Positions 35,126 to 43,478 of a stretch of 64,000 bases of DNA are shown here, piece by piece. The stretch is from Mariprofundus ferrooxydans PV-1. Lineage in GTDB: Bacteria; Pseudomonadota; Zetaproteobacteria; Mariprofundales; Mariprofundaceae. The notes under the pieces are model-generated. The model was given only the letters and a program-made list of their open reading frames with translations, ran no database searches and had not been told where the DNA came from. Each line of letters starts with the position of its first letter. Within the stretch, counting starts at the first letter, position 1. The stretch spans positions 620,836 to 684,835 of the forward strand of contig NZ_DS022294.1 in NCBI RefSeq assembly GCF_000153765.1, read 5' to 3'. The position numbers and the translations under genes are program-made.

Positions 35126-36247
35126 TCAAACCAAGGCGCGTAAACCTTGGTAGCCGATGTATAAACCGACAAGCAGAATCAAGCCCCCGGAAAAATACGG
35201 TGCTTTGCGGGCGAATTCACCGAATCCACTCCAACGACTGGATACCTGTTTGACGCTCAGGGCTGCAAGCAAGCCGGATGTCACCAGAGTGAGCGCCAGG
35301 CCGACGCTGAAACTCAAAACCAGCGTTGCGCCGAGCGCGATCTGCTTTAATTGCAAGCACAGCAGCAGCACGGTGATGGAGGCCGGACAGGGAATGAGTC
35401 CGCCCGTGAGGCCGAACATCACGATCTGCCCGGTTGTTACTTCCCGATTGGCAAAGCGGTGGCGGATGTCGTTGGCATGAGCCAGTTCGTGCGGATCCTG
35501 GTAGCCAGGCGCTATCACATCCAGCCCTTCATAATCCTTGATAGCGTGGTGATGGTGGTCGTGCTCGACGAATTCAACATCATAATCGTGGCCATGGTGA
35601 TCATGCCCTAAGCGCAGGCGGGCAATAAACTCATGCGGCTCGGGGATCTCCTGAGCCGACTCCATGAAGCCATCCTGCTGAACGAAGGCAAACGATTGGA
35701 AGCTGCCGTCCGCTCGCTCTGTCTCAATGGTCACCTGATCGGCTGTCCATATCTGGTCGCCCTTCTCGGGATATAACCGGAAGCGCGGCGGAACGCCATC
35801 TTCGAACACTGTCAGGCGCACGATGCCATGGCCGGTGTCGATCAGCCTGGGTTCATCATGATGGTCGTGGTTATGTTCGTGTTCGTGATCATCTTCAGCG
35901 AACTGCTGCTGCCATGTTCGCCATATCATCCATGCAGCAACGCCAACGATTAGCACGGCGGAAGCGACTTGCAGGTAAGGCTCGCTGGTTTCCGCATTCC
36001 ATTGTTGTCCGAAATACATGCCGCCAAGTGCGATGATCCACACTACGGATGTATGAGAAATTGTGGCAGACAAACCCAGCAGGATTGCCTGTGTCCGCGT
36101 ACCGCGTATCGCAACGATGAATGCGGCCATCATGGTCTTGGAATGCCCCGGCTCCAGACCATGCAGGGCACCCAGCAGGATTGCGCTGGGGATAAACAAC
36201 CAGGCATTGCCTGCCCCCTGCTGTAACAGCGTGGCAAAATCAGTCAT
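35126..36247 (-). CDS. rcnA: NicO/RcnA-family nickel/cobalt exporter with His-rich loop
   Basis: Exports Ni and Co across the inner membrane. The 373-residue protein has the family motif LHGLEPGHSKT in its first helix, a second conserved HTSVVW block, and a cytosolic loop with His clusters (DDHEHEHNHDHHDE and EFVEHDHHHH) likely to bind metal. The loop between helices is longer than in E. coli RcnA. It begins nine bases after the RcnR-like repressor gene, so the two form an operon under the palindromic operator at 36548-36565. Confidence 0.92.
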   Translation of the reverse strand: MTDFATLLQQGAGNAWLFIPSAILLGALHGLEPGHSKTMMAAFIVAIRGTRTQAILLGLSATISHTSVVWIIALGGMYFGQQWNAETSEPYLQVASAVLIVGVAAWMIWRTWQQQFAEDDHEHEHNHDHHDEPRLIDTGHGIVRLTVFEDGVPPRFRLYPEKGDQIWTADQVTIETERADGSFQSFAFVQQDGFMESAQEIPEPHEFIARLRLGHDHHGHDYDVEFVEHDHHHHAIKDYEGLDVIAPGYQDPHELAHANDIRHRFANREVTTGQIVMFGLTGGLIPCPASITVLLLCLQLKQIALGATLVLSFSVGLALTLVTSGLLAALSVKQVSSRWSGFGEFARKAPYFSGGLILLVGLYIGYQGLRALV

Positions 36248-36256
36248 GCGATGTCC

Positions 36257-36526
36257 TCACAGGTATTTGGTAATGGCTTTGAACTCTTGTATGGTGTTAT
36301 CCGCACTCTGCGTGCCTTCTCGCACTGCATGCTCAAGGCAATGGTCGATGTGATCATGCACCAGGGTTTTCTTGGCCTTATTGATGGCACTTTCGACAGC
36401 TTGCAATTGTTGAGCAATATCCAGACAGCCACGCCCATCCTCAATCATGGCAATAACACCTTTAAGGTGGCCCTCGGCCCGTTTGAGCCGTTTGATGATT
36501 TCGGGGTGAGATGTATGTGTTGTCAT
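36257..36526 (-). CDS. rcnR: RcnR/CsoR-family metal-sensing repressor
   Basis: An 89-residue all-helical repressor of the RcnR/FrmR/CsoR family, starting MTTHTSHPEIIKRLKRAEGH, with the conserved helix containing RGCLDIAQQLQAVESA. The Cys in GRGCLDI and the N-terminal His residues, together with His in VHDHIDHC, fit a nickel/cobalt sensor. Metal binding releases it from DNA, turning on the exporter encoded just downstream. Confidence 0.93.
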   Translation of the reverse strand: MTTHTSHPEIIKRLKRAEGHLKGVIAMIEDGRGCLDIAQQLQAVESAINKAKKTLVHDHIDHCLEHAVREGTQSADNTIQEFKAITKYL

Positions 36527-36547
36527 GTCTATATCCTCGGCTTCATC

Positions 36548-36565
36548 CTATACTGGGGGATAGGT
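36548..36565. promoter_or_regulatory. RcnR-type operator
   Basis: CCTAT-ACTGGGGG-ATAGG is an inverted repeat with a central G tract, placed 21 bases upstream of the repressor start. RcnR-family sites have this TACT-G-tract-AT(A/G) design. It is expected to repress the rcnR-rcnA pair. Confidence 0.75.
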
Positions 36566-36791
36566 TAATAAGCGCATCAACAACCGTCAATTGGCGGTTT
36601 CGACAGAAACAATTGTTCAAGCACTAATGACAATCAGGTATTGTGTGACGATTACACTGGTAGCAGACTGTCGCAGCGTGGGTTCCCAGTTTAGGGTATG
36701 CAGAAGTGTTTATTACAGCTTGAAAATGCGGTCATTAATGCATTCATCCGAACACGTCAAAATCGGATATGTACATTTAGTAGAGGGATAT

Positions 36792-37445
36792 ATGACTTCG
36801 CCGAATCAACATTGGAACAAGATATTCTCCACCAAGACCGACCCCGAACTCGGTTGGTATGAAAGCGATGCCTCGCAGACGGTAAAATTTCTCGACCTGA
36901 TTCCGCAGCGCGAAATCTCTGCGGTTTTCCTCGCCGGTGCAGGAACATCCATGCTTGTCGATGAACTTCTGGACAGGGAGCATAAGCTCATACTGAATGA
37001 TATTAGCGACGAAGCCCTGAATAAGCTGCGAAATAGAATAGGAGTGCATGACAGATTGACATGGCTTCACCATGACATCTCCAAGCCTCTGCCTGATAAC
37101 ACTCCTCAGTCCGACATCTGGATTGATCGAGCCGTTCTTCACTTCCTGCTCGAAGAAGCAGACATTCAGGGGTATTTCTCCAACTTACATTCAGCGATAC
37201 GCCCTGGAGGATACGCATTGCTGGCAGAGTTCTCGACCACGGGTGCGCCTAAGTGCGCAGGTCTCGAACTGCATCGCTACTCCGTCGAAGAAATGTCAGA
37301 ACGCATGGGCGCAGGATTTGAACTCGTCAAACATGAAGCCTACACATTCATCAACCCGTTTGGAGACCAACGCCCTTATATCTACGCGCTTTACAAAAAA
37401 ACATTGCTCGACAAGTTACCCCACTCAGAACATCGGACCGATTAA
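36792..37445 (+). CDS. class I SAM-dependent methyltransferase
   Basis: A 217-residue methyltransferase starting at ATG 36792 (MTSPNQHWNKIF), a common opening for small SAM enzymes with HWN. The SAM-binding loop is VFLAGAGTSMLVDEL, the second strand LILNDISDEAL, and the catalytic-site strand IWIDRAVLHFL. The earlier in-frame start at 36591 would add 67 residues unlike the family and has no ribosome site. The substrate cannot be predicted; close relatives are often annotated as thiopurine or tellurite-type methyltransferases. It reads divergently from rcnR, 226 bases from the operator. Confidence 0.85.
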   Translation: MTSPNQHWNKIFSTKTDPELGWYESDASQTVKFLDLIPQREISAVFLAGAGTSMLVDELLDREHKLILNDISDEALNKLRNRIGVHDRLTWLHHDISKPLPDNTPQSDIWIDRAVLHFLLEEADIQGYFSNLHSAIRPGGYALLAEFSTTGAPKCAGLELHRYSVEEMSERMGAGFELVKHEAYTFINPFGDQRPYIYALYKKTLLDKLPHSEHRTD

Positions 37446-37576
37446 GTCAGCTTAGCAGTTCAACTGCTTGTCGAAAAACATCACACTTCCACATAATCCA
37501 ACACTAGCAATTTATTGACAGGTAATGGGGATGCCTACGTATAGTTCGTATCTCATAGAAAGCATTGGGGGAACAC

Positions 37577-37885
37577 ATGAATAAAACAAATTTGATTAAT
37601 CACGTGGCTTCATCAGCAGGCCTTAGCAAATCAGCAGCAGGCGATGCTGTTGAAGCGGCCATTGGCGGCATTATCAATGTGCTGAGCGATGGCGGAACAG
37701 TTAGCCTTGTAGGGTTTGGTAGATTTTCTGTGATTGCTCGTGCCGCACGTACAGCACGTAACCCACGCACTGGTGAAACCATTGAAGTAGCTGCATCTAA
37801 TGCACCAATATTCAAGCCTAGCAAAGCACTGAAAGACGCAGTTAAGCAAGGGCGGGTACGCACGCAAGGATTTTCAGTTTTGTAA
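37577..37885 (+). CDS. hup: HU-family histone-like DNA-binding protein
   Basis: A 102-residue nucleoid protein with a GGGGGA ribosome site before ATG 37577. It has the HU pattern: MNKTNLINHVASSAGLSKSA, VSLVGFGRFSV, and the DNA-bending arm ARTARNPRTGETI with its conserved proline. It is slightly longer than typical HU (about 90), with a C-terminal tail KQGRVRTQGFSVL. It binds DNA without strong sequence preference. No operon partner. Confidence 0.93.
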   Translation: MNKTNLINHVASSAGLSKSAAGDAVEAAIGGIINVLSDGGTVSLVGFGRFSVIARAARTARNPRTGETIEVAASNAPIFKPSKALKDAVKQGRVRTQGFSVL

Positions 37886-37967
37886 CAAATCAGGGACATC
37901 GACATACATGAATGTAAACTTGGCAACACTCAGGACATGTTCTGTTCCAGCGCCTGCTGGTCCAACT

Positions 37968-38453
37968 TCAGGGGGAAGAGATAAAAAATTCAGGATATTG
38001 AATACTGGATACATAATGCTTACCTGATACATCGAACGCAATTGTGATAAAGTGCCGGCCCGGTTCGTGACTGAGATTATACTGAGTCATATACCAGTCT
38101 CCCATCCGCATCATGGGTAAGCGTGGTTCATAACTACCATCGGGGTGTTTTACGTCGGAATAAACCGTCAGGTTCGTGAGCGGTTTGCTGTCCTGAAGGA
38201 TGCTTACCATCAGGTGATAATTTTTACGGCTATACCCCAGTCCTTCCGGTGCCGGCATGATATGAAAAATGATTTCGTAGCCATCGCGGATACCTTTGCG
38301 TGCGGCAAAGAAATCCTTCTTGTGATCCATATGCAGTGTTGTCGCGCTCGATGGCTGAGCTGTTTTCACCGATTCTTCGGTCAGCACGGCACAACCTGTT
38401 AGTAATACAGCCGCGCTTAACAGCATAGCATAGATCATTGATCGAATGCCCAT
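37968..38453 (-). CDS. hypothetical lipoprotein
   Basis: A 161-residue predicted lipoprotein. Its signal segment ends in the lipobox LLTGCAV, so Cys is acylated and the protein anchored in the envelope. The mature part is beta-rich with no motif I recognise; it contains HIMPAPEGLGYSRKNYHLMV and a final KHYVSSIQYPEFF. It overlaps the start region of nothing on its own strand but follows the His-rich membrane protein, sharing 19 bases with its end. They are probably one operon with the cytochrome-porin gene upstream. Confidence 0.75.
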   Translation of the reverse strand: MGIRSMIYAMLLSAAVLLTGCAVLTEESVKTAQPSSATTLHMDHKKDFFAARKGIRDGYEIIFHIMPAPEGLGYSRKNYHLMVSILQDSKPLTNLTVYSDVKHPDGSYEPRLPMMRMGDWYMTQYNLSHEPGRHFITIAFDVSGKHYVSSIQYPEFFISSP

Positions 38454-39094
38454 GAAAACAATCTCCTTTTTTTAAGACCTATGCACTCTACGGCCATCAC
38501 AGCAAACAACGCAATAAGTGAGCCTAGCAAGAGAGCAACTGCCGGGCCAAACAGCCACAGCACACTTTCTTCAGCAGCCTGTGGCCCCAACTCCACGGTG
38601 CGAAAGCCCATCAGAATCCAGGCAGGTGGATACATCAATGCACCCAGACCGAAGGTCCAACCGAATACTTTTTGCCAACATGATTTCAGAGCCGTAGAGG
38701 CCACCAGTATGAGCATGACGATGGCCATGATACCCACCCCCATGAAGTGAATATGACCGCGCAGCAGCCGCTGCATCGCATCCATGGCCAGACTACCGGA
38801 ATGGCTGTGCTGATGAGCATCAGACGCATGCGATAATTCGTTGTGACTATCCGATGTGGCAGAGTGGGCATGTGGGCTCGCACTTTCCGCATGAGTGTGA
38901 TCCATATCCAGCTCCTGCATGTGGTGCTGCACTTCAACTGTTTTGATGCTGGCTTCCTGTGCTTCAAAAGCGCCATGCAGCTGCTCATGATGGGTGGCAA
39001 TGTAAGCCGCCCATAACGTGCCCATAATCAGCGCCAGCACAGCCATGCCCAGACCATGATGCACATGCTGCATGGATTCTCTTAAACCATTCAT
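38435..39094 (-). CDS. multi-pass membrane protein with a His-rich periplasmic loop
   Basis: About 219 residues from ATG 39094 (AAGGGG upstream). One helix (about residues 14-34) is followed by a hydrophilic loop with many His and Asp (DMDHTHAESASPHAHSA, ASDAHQHSHSG), then three further helices. The His-rich loop could bind Ni, Co, Cu or Zn. I recognise no family. Its place between a lipoprotein and a heme-porin gene, close to the RcnA locus, suggests metal handling at the envelope. Confidence 0.75.
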   Translation of the reverse strand: MNGLRESMQHVHHGLGMAVLALIMGTLWAAYIATHHEQLHGAFEAQEASIKTVEVQHHMQELDMDHTHAESASPHAHSATSDSHNELSHASDAHQHSHSGSLAMDAMQRLLRGHIHFMGVGIMAIVMLILVASTALKSCWQKVFGWTFGLGALMYPPAWILMGFRTVELGPQAAEESVLWLFGPAVALLLGSLIALFAVMAVECIGLKKRRLFSWAFDQ

Positions 39095-39152
39095 TCCCAT
39101 CCCCTTGAATGTTAATAATAGGGGAGGACATAAAGCCCTCCCCCTTCTTGTT

Positions 39153-40604
39153 CTATAGTGCCAAATCAATACCGGCGATGATTGTATTCAGGGTGCTTTG
39201 CTGTCTGACAATGGTTGATCCTGCCATCATATTCATCCCCATCGAGGTCACCAGGTTTTTGCTGTTCGTATAGGTTAGAAATCCTTGTACGTTCTGGGCC
39301 ACCTGATACAAACCATATACAGTGAAATTCTGGGTTGCTTTTGGCGTGACCGAAGTCAGCGCATTGGCCTGCAACTCGGCCCGGCTATAGTCCCACTTGG
39401 CGCCGAGCATTATTCCGTCTTTAACCAGCCACTCACTGGCAACAGTAAAGCCGCGCACATCTAACTTCTGGCCAGTTGCCGCACTTGTATTGCTACCGAA
39501 TGTGAATGCGCCATACAGCTGCATTGGCTCGCCATAGTTAATCGCAAAGTCCATGCCATAACGGGTAACATCTGTGAACTGCATGGAATTCGCACTGGCC
39601 AGACCTGTAACAGGATCCAACGTGCCCATAGCCATATACATCGCAGCGTCTCCGCCCATGGTATCACTTACCCAATTCTTCGCCTTGTAGCCATAGACGC
39701 CGATGATGTGGTTATCCATGATCTCCTGTGCGACACGCCCGTAATAAGCGGATCCCCGCTTACCTGCCACTTTAGCATTAATGGCGTTGCCCAGAGCATC
39801 GGTAGTACCGTTTTTACCATAGGTGAAGGCCGAAAAATTATACAATGTACCTACGCCGGAATCGCCATTGGTTGTGCCGTGAATACTGATGCCTTCACCC
39901 ATCATCAACATGGTGCCGCCAGCCATCTGGGCCGCATCTACAGCACCGAACCCGAGTGGACGACGGGACATCATTGTCATGCCGTAGCCGACATCATTCT
40001 GCACACGTCCAACACGCACTTTGAACAGATCATTGACGTAGTAGCCCCCCTCCAGCATGCCGATGCCATTCTGGTTGGCATCCATCCACCAGAAAGCGTT
40101 GTCATACGACCCAGATGAAATCAAGCCTAACTCACCAAAGCCCACTTTGTTATTGGTCGACCATTCACCAGCCTGGAGGCCATTCTGAACGCCTTTGGTG
40201 AAGCGGGTCGCCTGATCCAGCATACCGAAGCGGTGCCCTGGCATAACAGGCTGACCGGCTGCATCTGTTATTGGCCCGGCACCGGAGAACAGAATCTGCG
40301 AACGTACGGTGAACGGGAAGTTGCTGGCGAATACCGCCGCCGGAGATTCAGCTCCTGTATCCACATTCTTGCCCGGGCCACCCTGCATATCCAAGTCTTC
40401 TTTCCCCTCCGCAAAGCGGAAGCCGCGCTCACGGAAGGCAACACCCATCTTGCTCAGTTTGGGGAACATCGTATGGCAAGAATTGCAGGACAGGCCGTAT
40501 TTACGTGCAAATACGGGGATGGCATCAGCATCTTTCGCAAAGAATGCGAGCGAACCCACAAGGGTGAAAGCGCCGACGACCGTAGTCATCATTATTTTTT
40601 TCAT
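39153..40604 (-). CDS. fused single-heme cytochrome c and outer-membrane porin (Cyc2-like superfamily)
   Basis: A 483-residue secreted protein. The signal peptide ends near ADA (about residue 28). Then a single heme-binding motif CNSCH appears at about residues 40-44 in the context FARKYGLSCNSCHTMFPKL, followed by FRERGFRF. The remaining 400 residues are alternating-pattern strands with the Gly-, Asn- and aromatic-rich make-up of a beta-barrel, ending in IIAGIDLAL. Fused cytochrome-porins of this layout include Cyc2, the outer-membrane iron oxidase of iron-oxidising bacteria. This one lacks a diagnostic match I can confirm and could be a relative with another electron donor. Confidence 0.72.
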   Translation of the reverse strand: MKKIMMTTVVGAFTLVGSLAFFAKDADAIPVFARKYGLSCNSCHTMFPKLSKMGVAFRERGFRFAEGKEDLDMQGGPGKNVDTGAESPAAVFASNFPFTVRSQILFSGAGPITDAAGQPVMPGHRFGMLDQATRFTKGVQNGLQAGEWSTNNKVGFGELGLISSGSYDNAFWWMDANQNGIGMLEGGYYVNDLFKVRVGRVQNDVGYGMTMMSRRPLGFGAVDAAQMAGGTMLMMGEGISIHGTTNGDSGVGTLYNFSAFTYGKNGTTDALGNAINAKVAGKRGSAYYGRVAQEIMDNHIIGVYGYKAKNWVSDTMGGDAAMYMAMGTLDPVTGLASANSMQFTDVTRYGMDFAINYGEPMQLYGAFTFGSNTSAATGQKLDVRGFTVASEWLVKDGIMLGAKWDYSRAELQANALTSVTPKATQNFTVYGLYQVAQNVQGFLTYTNSKNLVTSMGMNMMAGSTIVRQQSTLNTIIAGIDLAL

Positions 40605-40944
40605 TGATAATACCCTCCATTGTTTTATCTACTCGCACAAAAAGAGCGAACAACGTTTAAAGAGAAAGTTTGCTGCCAGCTCTAAAACCACTTGCGAAAA
40701 AACATGAAAGACCTGTTTTTTTTATAGATAACAGCATGTTATGATGATAATTTCCGACACGGCGGCATCCGGCCATTCCCATATTCGAGAATCTGACGAA
40801 TAGCCATTCCTGAAAACGGGAGATGCGGGAGCACATTTTCGGTTGCCCTGTAGTCGGCTGCCGGAGCCGGGGAAAAACTAAGGCAGCAGATGGTGGCACC
40901 ATGGAAACGGGAATTTATTTAGGCTCCGGACTAGCAGGCACGCG
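40605..40944. other. intergenic region, no gene seen
   Basis: 340 bases between two minus-strand outer-membrane protein genes. No plausible reading frame with a ribosome site. The part next to 40604 is AT-rich and should hold the promoter of the cytochrome-porin gene; the GC-rich part near 40780-40870 shows no hairpin with a T run. Confidence 0.7.
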
Positions 40945-41745
40945 CTAGAATTCGTACCCCAGCGCCAGACGGACTATATCCTGACTGACATTGGTGAGGC
41001 CTATTGCGCCGCCGAACTTCACCGAAATATCATTGCCAACATCCAGCATTATATTAGGTGCCAGATAGTGCTGGGTGACGCTGGGATCGAGCGTGAATCC
41101 CTTGTCGCTGTCACCGGTACCGCCGAACAGTTCGAGCCCGAACATCACCCGCGGATCGAACCTGTAATTCAAGCCGAGTGCGTATCCGAACGCCGTCACA
41201 CCGGTATCGAGATCGCTTTCGTTCAGCCAGTTGAAGGAGAGGTCCAAGCCATCGACCAACTCGCCGCCCAAGATCAGGCGGCTTTCGAACACCCTTTCGC
41301 GCGGTCTGGCCTTGACCCGTGGCGTCGCATCCTCGCGGCCGGACATCTCCATCACATAGCGGGTGTCCGACGAAAGATCCTCATACTCCAGATAAATCAC
41401 CGGATTGAGAAATGTGCCGTAGTCGAAAAGCCGATACCGATTCTCCCACCTGAAGCCGGTGAAGCGATAGGCGTTTGCACCGGTCTTCTGCCCCTCGACC
41501 ATGAATGCGGTGGCGAGCCGGTCGGTGATGCCGAGTTCTAATTCCACCATCTGCGCCGCATAACGCTTGCCGTCCGGGTTCTGTGCGATATCATTCATGA
41601 GCATAAGCTCCCTTTCTCCGGCCTCAGGGGTATGGTGGGTGTATAATACGAAGTTAGCGCCGTCCCCGGCTCGTGCACAGAAAGGGAACATCGATATTAC
41701 GACGAGAAATGCAATCAAACTGTAAAGTGATCTTGAATAATACAT
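40945..41745 (-). CDS. predicted outer-membrane beta-barrel protein, probably Fur-regulated
   Basis: A 266-residue secreted protein starting at ATG 41745, eight bases after AGGAGG. The signal peptide ends near ARA (about residue 25). The mature part alternates short amphipathic strands and ends in RLALGYEF, a terminal aromatic residue as in barrels inserted by the BAM machinery. No family assigned; the size suggests about 12 strands. A Fur-box-like palindrome lies 20 bases upstream of the start, so the gene is expected to respond to iron. It is alone on its transcript. Confidence 0.75.
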   Translation of the reverse strand: MYYSRSLYSLIAFLVVISMFPFCARAGDGANFVLYTHHTPEAGERELMLMNDIAQNPDGKRYAAQMVELELGITDRLATAFMVEGQKTGANAYRFTGFRWENRYRLFDYGTFLNPVIYLEYEDLSSDTRYVMEMSGREDATPRVKARPRERVFESRLILGGELVDGLDLSFNWLNESDLDTGVTAFGYALGLNYRFDPRVMFGLELFGGTGDSDKGFTLDPSVTQHYLAPNIMLDVGNDISVKFGGAIGLTNVSQDIVRLALGYEF

Positions 41746-41765
41746 GAGTAAATCCTCCTGGTTTA

Positions 41766-41780
41766 TGATAATGATTATCA
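41766..41780. promoter_or_regulatory. Fur-box-like palindrome
   Basis: TGATAATGATTATCA is a perfect or near-perfect palindrome matching most of the core of the Fur consensus (GATAATGATAATCATTATC). It sits just upstream of the outer-membrane protein gene starting at 41745 and would repress it when iron is plentiful. Confidence 0.75.
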
Positions 41781-41949
41781 CTATCTGCACCACAGGAAAA
41801 GCAAATGTTATACCAAGCAGGAATTGGCTTTATATCGAGGAAAATAGGCCGTTTCCTCCCCAATTCCGGGAATAAATGGTAGCGGCGCTCCCGTGCGTGG
41901 GAATTAGGGTTTGTCCTGCACAGCGTGCAGTTAGACAGGAACGGACGTC

Positions 41950-41968
41950 ATCTTGCGATTTGCAAGAT
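41950..41968. promoter_or_regulatory. inverted repeat, possible operator
   Basis: ATCTTGC-GATTT-GCAAGAT is a perfect seven-base-arm inverted repeat in the gene-free region 41781-42197, between the Fur-regulated gene and the end of the NtrC-type regulator gene. The element it serves is unknown. Nothing else is seen in this gap. Confidence 0.5.
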
Positions 41969-42197
41969 TAGTAAGATAGATAGTATACCGAAGCTCGTAG
42001 AGCGTCGTTGAATGATGCTCGATGCATCTATCCCAGCCACTTCGACTGTTGCTTGGTTTTGTCGTTTTTTCACACCTGTTACGGAAGACTCGTCAACATC
42101 AGTACTGATACCAAAAATATTTGGCAGTCCATCTCAACCTCCTGTCTCCCTCCGCAGGAACAAAAGTGATGTCAACATAGTACTGAACTTCGGGAGT

Positions 42198-43478
42198 TTA
42201 CTCCTCCAGTTTGCGATACAAGGTAGACAAGCCAATGCCTAACCGGCTTGCGGCCATGATTTTATCGCCTTCGCAGTCATTGATCACTCGCTCTGCCCAC
42301 GAGCGCTCGAAACGGCGTATGGCTTCGGCCAGTGTCAGGTCCAAATCATCTTCCAACGATTCATCACCGAATATGAGGACTCGCTCCAGATAGTTTTTCA
42401 GCTCCCGGACATTACCCGACCACATCCGTTGCTGAACCTGTTCAGCAACACTCAGGGGCATGTTGTTTACCTGTCGCCCCATTTCAATGGCCAGATCCCT
42501 GTAAATGCTTTCAGCCAGCGGCATCAGGTCATCAGGCCGGCTGCGCAGCGGAGGCACTTCAATGGACAGTACTGAAAGGCGATAATAGAGGTCCTGGCGG
42601 AATGTCCGGTTTTCGAGCATGTCTTCCAGGGCCACGTTCGTGGCGGCAACAATTCGGCCCTTGAAATGCAAATCACGGGTGCTGCCCAAGGGTCGAAATG
42701 TACCATCGTCCAGTACATGCAGTAGTTTGGCCTGTAGATGGAGCGGCATTTCACCTATTTCATCCAGAAACAGCGTGCCTTCGCCCACTTCGTTAAACAG
42801 CCCTTTTTTGTTCCCGTCAGCACCGGTAAATGCGCCCTTGTGGTAACCAAACAGTTCGGATTCCAGCAGGTTTTCCGGAATAGAGGCGCAATTAATGCTG
42901 ACAAAGGGGAGATTGCTGCGCTGACTGCTGGTATGTATCAGCTTGGCCAGCAGCCCCTTGCCGACACCGGTTTCCCCGGTAATCAGCAAAGGAGCATTGG
43001 AGCCCGCTGCCTTGGCAGCCAGCTTCCGGATTCGCTGCATCGGTGCGGAATCACCCAGTACCGCCAGCCTGCTTTCAGCAAGCTTCCGCTCCGACTTGCG
43101 TTTGACCTGCCCTTTGAGGCTTTGCATCTCTTCCAGGCGCCTCAAGCGGGCAAACAACTCATCGAAACGCAGTGGTTTGGAAACATAATCATAGGCCCCT
43201 TCCTGAATAGCCTGAATAGCCACATCACGGCTGCCGAAAGCCGTCATGAAGATAAAGGATGTATCAATTCCGTTGTGCTGGCAGTAACGCAGAATCGTGA
43301 AACCGTCGCCATCCGGCAGATTGATGTCGGATAGCACCACCGGTGGCTCTTCAGCCTCAATCATCGCGATACCCTGCTCCACGCTTTCTGCTTCCAGTAC
43401 ATCATAGCCATCACCCGCGAGCATCTGGACAATACCTTCGCGTATACGCCGCTCATCCTCAATAACCAGAATCAGCAT
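42198..43478 (-). CDS. NtrC-family sigma54-dependent response regulator
   Basis: A 426-residue activator: receiver domain (phospho-acceptor Asp in LSDINLPDGDG), AAA+ domain with Walker A GETGVGKG and the sigma54-contacting loop GAFTGA, and a Fis-type helix-turn-helix at the end (ASRLGIGLSTLYRKL). ATG 43478 is eight bases from GGAAGG; ATG 43484 is an alternative. The gene overlaps the end of the histidine kinase gene, so the two form a pair at the end of the redox operon starting with ccdA. No clear -24/-12 promoter was found in its vicinity, so its targets may be elsewhere. Confidence 0.94.
   Translation of the reverse strand: MLILVIEDERRIREGIVQMLAGDGYDVLEAESVEQGIAMIEAEEPPVVLSDINLPDGDGFTILRYCQHNGIDTSFIFMTAFGSRDVAIQAIQEGAYDYVSKPLRFDELFARLRRLEEMQSLKGQVKRKSERKLAESRLAVLGDSAPMQRIRKLAAKAAGSNAPLLITGETGVGKGLLAKLIHTSSQRSNLPFVSINCASIPENLLESELFGYHKGAFTGADGNKKGLFNEVGEGTLFLDEIGEMPLHLQAKLLHVLDDGTFRPLGSTRDLHFKGRIVAATNVALEDMLENRTFRQDLYYRLSVLSIEVPPLRSRPDDLMPLAESIYRDLAIEMGRQVNNMPLSVAEQVQQRMWSGNVRELKNYLERVLIFGDESLEDDLDLTLAEAIRRFERSWAERVINDCEGDKIMAASRLGIGLSTLYRKLEE

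Noticed and set aside
36591-36791. N-terminal extension of the methyltransferase
   Set aside because: The extra 67 residues do not fit the family, and the ATG at 36792 gives the typical start of such enzymes.
40657-40902. Possible small gene in the gap before the cytochrome-porin gene
   Set aside because: Composition is not protein-like, there is no ribosome site, and it covers the expected promoter region.
42012-42242. Plus-strand frame upstream of the NtrC-type gene end
   Set aside because: No ribosome site and no recognisable composition; it overlaps the end of the regulator gene on the other strand.
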